Shown: positions 52,933 to 60,481 of the stretch, in pieces
Numbering within the stretch: position 1 is the stretch's first letter
Layout: each line of letters starts with the position of its first letter
DNA from: Polynucleobacter sp. Latsch14-2
Lineage (GTDB): Bacteria; Pseudomonadota; Gammaproteobacteria; Burkholderiales; Burkholderiaceae
DNA: 64,000 nucleotides
Direction of reading: 5' to 3'
NCBI RefSeq assembly: GCF_018881925.1
Contig: NZ_JACVPL010000005.1
Coordinates: 89,405 to 153,404, forward strand
Notes under the pieces: generated by a model
What the model was told of the DNA's origin: nothing
Database searches by the model: none
The model's input: only the letters and a program-made list of their open reading frames with translations
Program-made: the position numbers and the translations under genes

Positions 52933-54429
52933 ATGACAACCAAAGACTATTACCAAATATTAAATTTAAAGCGTGATGCAAACGAGTACGATATCCGCCG
53001 GTCATATAGAAAGTTAGCCTCCGCTTACCATCCGGATAAATACCCGGAAAATACTAAGTTTGCTGAGGATATGATGAAGCAAATTAACGCAGCGTTTGAA
53101 GTTTTGTCACATCCGGAGAAAAAAGCTCAATATGATGAGTGGCTAAATTCGAATCCCGGCCATAACGCAAATAATAAGCCAGCTTCTGGAAGCCATCTTA
53201 ACAATAGAGAGCTTCAAAAGTACTACAGAATTTTTATATCCCTCTTTCAAAGCAATAGAAATATAAAAATTGGCGTTCTAATTTTTATATTTCTGCTATT
53301 AATTGGAAAAGTTAATTCTTATATTAATTCATTGCCAATAGTAGTTTCTTCAATAGATCAATATTCGCTTGGAGAAAAGTTGGATGACTTTAGGTTCAAG
53401 CACTCTATTAAGGCTTCTCCCACCCTAGACACTGAAAGCGATGTTGCATACTTAAGCGAAGATGGAAATTTTCTTTTTAGATTTAATAAGTCTTCACAAA
53501 GGCTAGATCAAATAAGTCATTTATGTACAAGTTACTCCTATAAATTTAACGACCAGTTAAATGGAGTAGGCTGCTCTTCCACAAGCGAGGACATTTTGAA
53601 AAAATATGGGAATAGCAAGGTGCAGATTCTATGTAGTAAAGATTTAGCAGAACCAAACAAAAGACTTTATCAAATTGGCCCCAAGGGAATAGCATATTTC
53701 CTAGATTCAAATTCAACAAACCAAATCAATATTTTTGGGCCGAAAGAAAATGAACCAAAAGCAGATAGTAGCTATTGGGGAGTTTGTGGCATTGATAATC
53801 CGCAAGCATCTTCGATGCTCTCTAGACCAATCGAATCTTTGTCCGAATCAGAATATCGAAATCAATATATTTGCCCTGAAAATCTTGCTTCCGATGCAGA
53901 TAGAAAAAAAACAGTTGATGACATGTTGAAATGGTTGGGCGCGCATAACAAATCAAACTCTGTTACGAGTTTAGTAAATTTTAGGATGAGCCTTTTAACT
54001 GAGCATAAATGCAAGATTACCCTACAAAATATTGCTAAAAATTCTGCAGAGTCTGATAGATATACACAAGCTTCAGCGGATTCCATCTCAAAGAGGTTTG
54101 ATTCGAAGATGAAAAAGTCTGGCATGTCGGGAGTTATTGTAGATTTACAAAAATGCTATGTCGATGCAACCACAAATGGTAACGATATAGAGGAATTAAG
54201 GTCCTGCTATTTTTATGACAAACTTGTAATGGGTATGGATAAGGGTTTTAGAGAGTTTATGGCCGGAAAGGGATATAAAGATCCCGGCCCAACCACCAAT
54301 TATTTAACTGATGATGCATTTAGCAAAAGGCAAGAAACCTACCTTCCGATTGCGTTTCCTGAATTTACTAGTGAACAAATTCGTCTTTACTACAGTGATG
54401 CAAAAGCAAACCTAGAATCACCGCAATGA
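52933..54429 (+). CDS. membrane-anchored J-domain protein
   Basis: A 498-residue protein with an N-terminal J domain (about 4-70), DYYQILNLKRDANEYDIRRS then AYHPDKYPE with HPD at 33-35, so it should stimulate a DnaK-type chaperone. A single membrane helix at about 111-131 (IKIGVLIFIFLLLIGKVNSY) follows. The remaining 365 residues have no domain I recognise. They contain several spaced cysteines and would be outside the cytoplasm if the J domain is inside. There are no G/F or zinc-finger regions of ordinary DnaJ. It is alone on its strand before the Mrr-type nuclease. Confidence 0.75.
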   Translation: MTTKDYYQILNLKRDANEYDIRRSYRKLASAYHPDKYPENTKFAEDMMKQINAAFEVLSHPEKKAQYDEWLNSNPGHNANNKPASGSHLNNRELQKYYRIFISLFQSNRNIKIGVLIFIFLLLIGKVNSYINSLPIVVSSIDQYSLGEKLDDFRFKHSIKASPTLDTESDVAYLSEDGNFLFRFNKSSQRLDQISHLCTSYSYKFNDQLNGVGCSSTSEDILKKYGNSKVQILCSKDLAEPNKRLYQIGPKGIAYFLDSNSTNQINIFGPKENEPKADSSYWGVCGIDNPQASSMLSRPIESLSESEYRNQYICPENLASDADRKKTVDDMLKWLGAHNKSNSVTSLVNFRMSLLTEHKCKITLQNIAKNSAESDRYTQASADSISKRFDSKMKKSGMSGVIVDLQKCYVDATTNGNDIEELRSCYFYDKLVMGMDKGFREFMAGKGYKDPGPTTNYLTDDAFSKRQETYLPIAFPEFTSEQIRLYYSDAKANLESPQ

Positions 54430-54487
54430 AGCATCGCTCAAGCCACTATTCGTAATAGCAATAAGATAAATCTCGGAATATTCATTT

Positions 54488-56245
54488 ATGAAAACCCAAA
54501 TTGGACAAATACTTGCCCACCACTCCGCAAAAGGACAGATTCTTCATTATTACTGCCATGTTATGCATCCAGGATTAAATAAATCTAGGCTAATTAAAGC
54601 AAGCAGCCCTGGAATGGTAGGAACTCTAGCTGAGATGCAAGCAAAAGAGTGGGCTAATAAATGGAATGAGGTATGTGAAAAGCAGGATGCACGGAATAAG
54701 AAAGCTGAGCATAGATCTCATTTATCCAGAAGTCAGAATGAGGCTGTAGAAAGAACAGAAGAAGCACAATTTCGTTTGGAAGAATTAAAAACTCTTCTGG
54801 TTTCATCACTCGAAACTGCGGGGCCCCTTGATCTCAAAAGCTTGAAAATTACTGCAGATTTTTCCGGACCTAAGCCAAAGAAAGAAAAATATCCGGATGA
54901 GCCAAAAATTAAAGATGTTGGTCCAGAGCCAATACAGACCAATCCACGATATTTACCCAAAATTAACTTTTTAGAGAAATTATTGGGCTTTGGAGCTTCG
55001 AAGATTAAGGCTGCACAACTTCTCTTTGAAAATGATCATGCATATTGGATTAAAGATAAGGTATCTGCAAATCAAGAGTTTGAATCGGCCCAAAAAACTT
55101 TCAAATCCGCCATTAAAGAGATAGACAAACAATATAAGAATGATGTTAATTCGTGGGAACAGGCTAGAGAGGATTACAAGATTAATGTTCAGAATCAAAA
55201 TGCAGAGCTTGATCTACTTGATTCCACTTATGCAACGGGTGACTCTGAAGCAATTGTTCACTATACAGAGACTGTCTTATCTCACTCTGACTACCCTAAT
55301 TTTTTTCCAAAAGAATTTGAATTGGAATATACGCCTGAAACAAAAACTTTATTAATTGAATATTTATTACCCTACATAGATGAGCTTCCAACTCTTAGGG
55401 AAGTTAAATTCATCCAAACCAGAGAAGAGTTTCAAGAAAAACATATTTCTCAAGCAGACTTAAATAAACTATTTGATGAGGTCATCTACCAGACTGCGCT
55501 CCGAACTATTTATGAAGTATTTAAGTCTGATCCTCCCCACCATATTGAGTCTATAGTTTTTAACGGCATAGTTAATTATGTTGATAAGAGCTCAGGGCAC
55601 AATACATCAGCGTGCATTATTTCTATACAAGCTAGCAAAGAAGAATTTCTTGCAATTAATCTAGGTCTTGTAGATCCAAAAGCATGCTTCAAAAACTTGA
55701 AGGGTGTAGCGAGCTCAAAATTGCACGGCATATCTCCCATAGCACCAATTATGAATATACAAAGAGATGATAGTCGCTTTGTTGCGGCTCATGATGTTGC
55801 AGATACTATGGATGATTCAACGAATTTGGCTGCGATGGACTGGCAAGACTTTGAACATTTAATTCGCGAGCTCTTTGCCAAAGAATTTTCTACTAATGGT
55901 GGTGAAGTAAAAATTACTCAAGCAAGCCGTGATGGAGGAGTTGACGCAATAGCATTTGATCCAGACCCAATTCGCGGCGGAAAGATCGTCATCCAAGCCA
56001 AGAGATATACAAATACTGTGACTGTATCAGCCGTTCGAGATTTATATGGCACAGTTTTAAACGAGGGTGCAAATAAAGGGGTCCTAGTCACAACATCCGA
56101 CTATGGTCCTGATGCTTATAGCTTTGCAAAAGATAAACCCCTTGTGCTGCTTAATGGCGCAAACCTACTTCACCTTATGAGCAAGCACGGCCATAAGGCA
56201 AGGATTGACATAAAAGAAGCAAAATTACAGCAACGTAATTCTTAA
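54488..56245 (+). CDS. Mrr-type restriction endonuclease with long helical N-terminus
   Basis: A 585-residue protein. The C-terminal 140 residues form an Mrr_cat PD-(D/E)xK nuclease: DWQDFEHLIRELFAK, D482, D486 (DGGVDAIAF), then Q503-A-K505 (IVIQAKRYTNTV), and DLYGTVLNEGANKGVLVTTS with the DYGPDAYSFA segment. The first 400 residues are charged and largely helical, with coiled-coil stretches at about 55-110 and 180-255, and probably sense a target or oligomerise. Type IV restriction of modified DNA is the family's usual job. The stop overlaps that of the convergent gene by four bases. Confidence 0.82.
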   Translation: MKTQIGQILAHHSAKGQILHYYCHVMHPGLNKSRLIKASSPGMVGTLAEMQAKEWANKWNEVCEKQDARNKKAEHRSHLSRSQNEAVERTEEAQFRLEELKTLLVSSLETAGPLDLKSLKITADFSGPKPKKEKYPDEPKIKDVGPEPIQTNPRYLPKINFLEKLLGFGASKIKAAQLLFENDHAYWIKDKVSANQEFESAQKTFKSAIKEIDKQYKNDVNSWEQAREDYKINVQNQNAELDLLDSTYATGDSEAIVHYTETVLSHSDYPNFFPKEFELEYTPETKTLLIEYLLPYIDELPTLREVKFIQTREEFQEKHISQADLNKLFDEVIYQTALRTIYEVFKSDPPHHIESIVFNGIVNYVDKSSGHNTSACIISIQASKEEFLAINLGLVDPKACFKNLKGVASSKLHGISPIAPIMNIQRDDSRFVAAHDVADTMDDSTNLAAMDWQDFEHLIRELFAKEFSTNGGEVKITQASRDGGVDAIAFDPDPIRGGKIVIQAKRYTNTVTVSAVRDLYGTVLNEGANKGVLVTTSDYGPDAYSFAKDKPLVLLNGANLLHLMSKHGHKARIDIKEAKLQQRNS

Positions 56246-56766
56246 AAAATCCTTATTTCGTGCTTCTTATAGTGTAGGACATGCCCATTAGGGCATTGCC
56301 ATTCAGCAATCCATTTAATTGTGGAGCCGAGCCGATCTTTACCATGATCATTATTTTTAATTTCATGGAAAAATTCTTTGCAATTTGGACAGTAAATCTG
56401 AAACCAACCTTTATTAACAAAATCTAGGGCATAGGGCTTAAGAAAGCCTCTCTGGCTTTTATCCAAAAAAGTGATTGCATCCACATATTGATTAAACACA
56501 CTAACCCATCTTGGAAAGTACTCTTTGGCCTCTTGCTCAGCAGTTACAGAAGTCCATGTGGCTTTTGCATGGTGAGTGGCCCACTCTTCCATCTTAGACA
56601 AATCTATCAATAGGGAGCCGTAGTAGTCCTCGTCGCCATAGTAAGGGCCTGCAAGTAATGCCATTTGATACGGAAAATGATTGGGGGCTTGATAAATCTC
56701 CTTGGTAACAAAACCAGGATATTTACGCTTAAAAAAATTAGAAAAAATTGGTACTGTTATTGCCAT
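56242..56766 (-). CDS. hypothetical protein with C-terminal zinc ribbon
   Basis: A 174-residue soluble protein. The C-terminus carries CPNC (about 126-129) and CPNGH (about 158-162), forming a probable zinc ribbon. The N-terminal 120 residues have several aromatic residues and no recognised family. It lies 13 bp after the 128-residue membrane protein gene and probably ended the operon that begins at 61913 before an IS split it. Confidence 0.7.
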   Translation of the reverse strand: MAITVPIFSNFFKRKYPGFVTKEIYQAPNHFPYQMALLAGPYYGDEDYYGSLLIDLSKMEEWATHHAKATWTSVTAEQEAKEYFPRWVSVFNQYVDAITFLDKSQRGFLKPYALDFVNKGWFQIYCPNCKEFFHEIKNNDHGKDRLGSTIKWIAEWQCPNGHVLHYKKHEIRIF

Positions 56767-56779
56767 TGATTAAAGCCCA

Positions 56780-57166
56780 TCAATTAAAGAAGGACTTTAG
56801 CTTATTCCATACGATGTGGATAGGGAGCCAGAAGATAATCCAAAGAGCAAGAATAGTTACCTGACCAAGCACTCGCAAGGGATAAAGTAGTATCTGTACG
56901 ACAATAGAGTCTGAACTAAAGTCAGAGCTTTCCAAACTTTCAATGGATACACGCTTCTCCTCCTTGACAACCTCTCTTAAACGCTTATCTATATCTTCTT
57001 GAGTGTAAGGTTTATCGCTAATCTTTCCAGCTCTATATAGATCCTCGCTTAGAGTCTGTCGCGCTAAAACTGTTTTTGCAGAAGCAAAAACATTAAGAAC
57101 TCTAATTTGCTTAGAAACCCATTTAATATGAGTTAAATTGGCGGATGCTTTTTTATCTAGAAGCAT
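56780..57166 (-). CDS. hypothetical tail-anchored protein, 5' side displaced by an IS
   Basis: A 128-residue protein from the ATG at 57166: charged helical N-terminus, acidic middle and a C-terminal membrane segment (LGQVTILALWIIFWLPIHIVW). An in-frame ATG at 57199 lies inside the left end of the IS1595 element and would add 11 IS-encoded residues. The native ATG is eight bases from the insertion boundary. Without the IS the gene would start about 10 bp after the stop of the ExbD-like gene, so it was very likely the fifth gene of that operon. Whether it is still expressed is unclear. Confidence 0.6.
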   Translation of the reverse strand: MLLDKKASANLTHIKWVSKQIRVLNVFASAKTVLARQTLSEDLYRAGKISDKPYTQEDIDKRLREVVKEEKRVSIESLESSDFSSDSIVVQILLYPLRVLGQVTILALWIIFWLPIHIVWNKLKSFFN

Positions 57167-57174
57167 TAATTTTT

Positions 57175-58009
57175 GGTAATTAGGGCGTTTCGTAACCATT
57201 GTATCCTTGGAGATACTTATGGTTATTGGGGCTCATACAGTTTTTAGTTGTGCGACCAACTTTTTGAATGGTCGCAAGTGTATTTTTTGTGGTTCCTTTA
57301 AGACCGTAAAGACGGCGCGTAGCTATGTTAAATGCATGCTTTGCTCTAAGCAAAAAAGCCTCTCTAAGCTGCGCCGCGAGATTGCCATCTTGCAAGGCTT
57401 TTATCAACAGCAACCGGCTTATCGATTGGCTAGTGATCTGGGCCTGGATGCCAAGACCATTACCCGGGTATATCAAAGACTGAGGATGGTGCTCTTTCAT
57501 ACCGCTGAACTGGAAGGCGCTAAGCTCTCGGGCGAGATTGAGATGGATGAGTCCTACTTTGGGGGTGCAAGGAAGGGGCAAAGAGGCCGAGGTGCGAGAG
57601 GCAAAAGCATCGTCTTTGGCCTTTTGGAGCGTGATGGCAGGGTCTACACCAAGGTGGTGGAGTCGGTCTCGGCGCAGACCCTTTTGACCCATATCGAGAA
57701 CCATACTCGCAAGGGCTCGGTTTACTATACGGATGCCTTTCGGGGCTATCAGTCTTTGCAGCGCTTTGGTAAGCATTTGGTGGTCAATCACTCCAAGGAA
57801 TTTGTCAATAAACGAACCAAGAACCATATTAACGGCATCGAGGGTTTTTGGAGTTATGCTAAACATATTCTGTACAACTACCGAGGTGTTTCGAGGTACC
57901 ATTTTCCGATGTATTTAAAAGAAATCGAGTATCGTTACAACCACCGCAAAGAGAATGTCTTTAAACTCTTTTTACAACTGTACTTTGGTTACGTTTCGCC
58001 CTAATTACC
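57175..58009 (+). mobile_element. IS1595-family insertion sequence, complete
   Basis: It is 835 bp. Inverted ends: GGTAATTAGGGCG-TTT-CGTAACCA on the left (57175-57198) and, on the complementary strand, GGTAATTAGGGCG-AAA-CGTAACCA on the right (57986-58009). The 8-bp flanks TAATTTTT and TTATTTTT agree at seven positions, consistent with the 8-bp target duplication of this family. It lies between two genes of a minus-strand operon and is transcribed in the opposite direction. Confidence 0.88.
57219..58004 (+). CDS. IS1595-family (ISXO2-like) transposase
   Basis: A 261-residue DDE transposase. The N-terminal zinc ribbon has CIFC and CMLC. A helix-turn-helix region follows (AYRLASDLGLDAKTITRVYQ). 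The ISXO2-like catalytic domain has D in GEIEMDESYFGG, D in YYTDAFRGY, and N/E in HINGIEGFWSY. I prefer the ATG at 57219, eight bases after GGAG; a TTG at 57207 would add four residues. It appears intact. Confidence 0.9.
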   Translation: MVIGAHTVFSCATNFLNGRKCIFCGSFKTVKTARSYVKCMLCSKQKSLSKLRREIAILQGFYQQQPAYRLASDLGLDAKTITRVYQRLRMVLFHTAELEGAKLSGEIEMDESYFGGARKGQRGRGARGKSIVFGLLERDGRVYTKVVESVSAQTLLTHIENHTRKGSVYYTDAFRGYQSLQRFGKHLVVNHSKEFVNKRTKNHINGIEGFWSYAKHILYNYRGVSRYHFPMYLKEIEYRYNHRKENVFKLFLQLYFGYVSP

Positions 58010-58693
58010 TTATTTTTTATACCCAATTTTTCCTGTACTTGGAACAAACCAAGCTCTGACATCATTAAATACAGAGTGGCGATCAACCATTGCATCGTAC
58101 ACAACGTAATTGCTGCAGTTTTTATACACTTGCTTTGACTTGGCGCCGAAATCGCGTAACTCCTGAGGCTTAATTTCCTGATTGTCTTGGAAAGTAATGC
58201 CAGTTACCTTAAAAACCTCTTTACCAGAGTCAGTAATGCCATAAATCTTGTAATAGCTATCATATCCAGCAATGGTAAATATTGCCTTAGCGCCACCAGA
58301 CTCATTCTTAAAGCATGGGGGTGACCCACGTAAATTGCCTAACCATTGCTTTAACTTATCTTTTGGGGTGTCGAGAATATCTTTAACACCTTCTGGCTCA
58401 AGCTTTCTTATTACAGCTAAAGCATCTTTTAACTCGTCAATATTCTTAAATTGCTTCAATAACTCAACTAACTCTTTTAAACGATCCAGAGGGACCAGTT
58501 TATTTGCTGTTTCAATTAATTCAGCTACCTCCTGAACACCTGCCTGTTTAATTTTTTGTATTAGCTCAGTAGGCAAACCTTTTTCAGGATTCTGCATTGT
58601 CATAAAAAAAACAAAAAGCCCAACAAATATAATTTGAAGCAAGAAATCTATAAGCGTGAATAGAAAGAAATTGTCTTTAGTGTTTAAGGCCAT
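58010..58693 (-). CDS. single-pass ExbD/MotB-like membrane protein
   Basis: A 227-residue protein. One N-terminal helix (about 9-31) carries an aspartate early in the membrane, FTLIDFLLQIIFVGLFVFF with D16. That arrangement matches ExbD, TolR and MotB, where the aspartate is the proton or sodium site of a stator. A helical stalk (about 40-115) follows, then a compact C-terminal domain (about 125-227) with C127 and C193 that could form a periplasmic disulfide. It is not an obvious OmpA peptidoglycan-binding domain. It starts five bases after the MotA-like gene, which supports the pair as a two-part ion channel. This assignment is mine, by pattern. Confidence 0.65.
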   Translation of the reverse strand: MALNTKDNFFLFTLIDFLLQIIFVGLFVFFMTMQNPEKGLPTELIQKIKQAGVQEVAELIETANKLVPLDRLKELVELLKQFKNIDELKDALAVIRKLEPEGVKDILDTPKDKLKQWLGNLRGSPPCFKNESGGAKAIFTIAGYDSYYKIYGITDSGKEVFKVTGITFQDNQEIKPQELRDFGAKSKQVYKNCSNYVVYDAMVDRHSVFNDVRAWFVPSTGKIGYKK

Positions 58694-58697
58694 ATCT

Positions 58698-59687
58698 TTA
58701 ACGTTTTAAAGTCTCGGCAACTTTATTTGCAACAGAAACCAATGCAGATGAAAGGCCGGTTAATGCATTACCTAATTGCTGCGTAGAAGAGTTGAGGTCA
58801 TTTGCAAAGCTGGTGGATTTACTCGATATTGACCTTGCAGAATCTGAGAGTTCCTTTTCGAAATTCTTAGCTGACTTATTCAATGCTACAGAAGCACTTT
58901 CTACAGAATTTACAACCTCACCAATTCCAGATTTATCCAATGATTTAATCGACTTACCAAAATCACTCACCAGCCCATCAACCTTCTTTAGATTTGTAGA
59001 TAAAACAAGTAGGGAGTCGAGCGCCTGATCAATGTTGTCAGACTTGTCATGAATTACACTCAATCCTGTACCCAATGAGTCTGCGGCGCCTACCATCTCA
59101 ACATTAATTCTTGTTAAAGATTCTGAGAAATTCTCCAAAAGCTGTGACGATCTTTCAAAATTGGCTGAAGCATTGGCAAATACCGTTTGTAACTTCGCAT
59201 AAGAAGTATCAACGTCATATACGACTCTTTCCATCTTCGAAACATATTCATCTACAGCAGCCTCAGGATCAGTCAATCTAGAATTTCTCTGCTGCAAATC
59301 TAAGCGCCCCCATAAGGCAAAACCAGTTGCAACAAGGCCAAGGGAAAATTGCCCAACCACGGCTAGCGGATTCACAGAGGATGTAAGGATATTCATACCT
59401 ATTGAAATCACTAATGTGGAAAGAGTAATTAAAAAGCCCAGGTAATAGATTGAATCAATTTCAATTTCAGTCAAATGAATTTGAATTGAGTCCCCCTTTC
59501 GTCCTTTTGTTTGAATCTGCAAAAGTTCGTAGTAGTAGTAAAACAATGGGCTAAATCCGCCAAAGAAGATTACAAGTACTTGTAAACTTTTCAAGCGATC
59601 GTATGATGGCCCGTCAGGTAGGAAAGCCAATAAACCACCAAGAAGCATCAAGCCAAATGCAGAGAAAAAATATTTATTTAAATTCAT
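58698..59687 (-). CDS. MotA/TolQ-like four-helix membrane protein with coiled-coil tail
   Basis: A 329-residue protein with four membrane helices (about 5-24, 33-55, 79-101 and 106-127). The last pair has the small-residue pattern IYYLGFLITLSTLVISIG and VVGQFSLGLVATGFALWGRL typical of MotA, TolQ and ZorA pore helices. After residue 135 comes a long cytoplasmic helical tail, about 195 residues, rich in Ser, Ala, Asn and Leu heptads, recalling the tail of ZorA. It starts on the last base of the preceding stop (TAATG) with GAGG seven bases upstream. Together with the ExbD-like protein it would make a stator-type ion channel. Confidence 0.65.
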   Translation of the reverse strand: MNLNKYFFSAFGLMLLGGLLAFLPDGPSYDRLKSLQVLVIFFGGFSPLFYYYYELLQIQTKGRKGDSIQIHLTEIEIDSIYYLGFLITLSTLVISIGMNILTSSVNPLAVVGQFSLGLVATGFALWGRLDLQQRNSRLTDPEAAVDEYVSKMERVVYDVDTSYAKLQTVFANASANFERSSQLLENFSESLTRINVEMVGAADSLGTGLSVIHDKSDNIDQALDSLLVLSTNLKKVDGLVSDFGKSIKSLDKSGIGEVVNSVESASVALNKSAKNFEKELSDSARSISSKSTSFANDLNSSTQQLGNALTGLSSALVSVANKVAETLKR

Positions 59688-60481
59688 TACAAAGCCTCAC
59701 TTTCAACAGGATTTAATTCCTGCTGCCAAAATAAACTCAAGCATCGATTAGTTGGTAAATTGAGCGAGTCTTTCTTATCTCTATCAATTACATTCAAATA
59801 AACCTCAGCATTTTTGTAAGACTCCCTGACACTTGTGATAAGGGATGAGTCTTTTATTGAGGCTGGATCTACGCAACCATACATATTTAAAGAGTCGCTA
59901 AATTGGACTAAATCAGAAAATATCAAAACTTTAGTTTTGGGCTTACCGCTACCCATAGGACTGAAGTAGTTTGTTCTAGAAATCGCTGCTAAAGTCTCTA
60001 AGATTGGTGAGGCCTTATCAGGAACACCCGTCATAGCTATCTTTTCACTAACTGGATTTAAAAATAATTTCTTGTAATCCCGCTCTTTGGATTGGGGATC
60101 ATCTGTGATGGCATTCACATCCGACTTACCAGCTGGACGACACGCCACTAGAGCCGGCTTTAAGTTTTTATAGTCGCTAGTAATATTAAAAATACTCACT
60201 AATGAATTAACGGGAGCATCCTGCTGTTTTATTTCTGCTGCACTGTAAATTATTGGTGACTTAATCCTCGCATTATTGAGAAAAGTTAAGACTCTTTTTC
60301 CAATTTCATCGCGCTGCAGAGGCGTTACAGGATCAGTTTGGTCTATGATCACAACAATTTTTGCGGCGGGATCTTGCTGGCAATCCGGGAGTTTGTTCAT
60401 CTTTGTATATGCAAATGCAATAAGAATTAATGCTATTAAACCCACTCCAATCGCATATCTATTTTTTACTTCCTTATTCAT
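59687..60481 (-). CDS. membrane-anchored vWA-like protein
   Basis: A 264-residue protein from the ATG at 60481, nine bases after AAGG; a TTG at 60490 is the alternative. One N-terminal helix (about 8-26, YAIGVGLIALILIAFAYTK) anchors a large domain, probably periplasmic. That domain begins KIVVIIDQTDPVTPLQRDEI and later has TKVLIFSDLVQFSD, the strand-aspartate pattern of a von Willebrand A fold. The metal site is DQTD rather than the canonical DxSxS, so metal binding is uncertain. It overlaps its upstream neighbour by eight bases. Confidence 0.6.
   Translation of the reverse strand: MNKEVKNRYAIGVGLIALILIAFAYTKMNKLPDCQQDPAAKIVVIIDQTDPVTPLQRDEIGKRVLTFLNNARIKSPIIYSAAEIKQQDAPVNSLVSIFNITSDYKNLKPALVACRPAGKSDVNAITDDPQSKERDYKKLFLNPVSEKIAMTGVPDKASPILETLAAISRTNYFSPMGSGKPKTKVLIFSDLVQFSDSLNMYGCVDPASIKDSSLITSVRESYKNAEVYLNVIDRDKKDSLNLPTNRCLSLFWQQELNPVESEAL

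Noticed and set aside
57180..57902. A 240-codon minus-strand open frame inside the IS1595 element
   Set aside because: It is antisense to a clear transposase whose DDE and zinc motifs explain the region; no ribosome-binding site or family match.
59687..60481. Calling the vWA-like protein a canonical metal-dependent adhesion-type vWA protein
   Set aside because: The expected DxSxS site reads DQTD, so only fold-level similarity is suggested.
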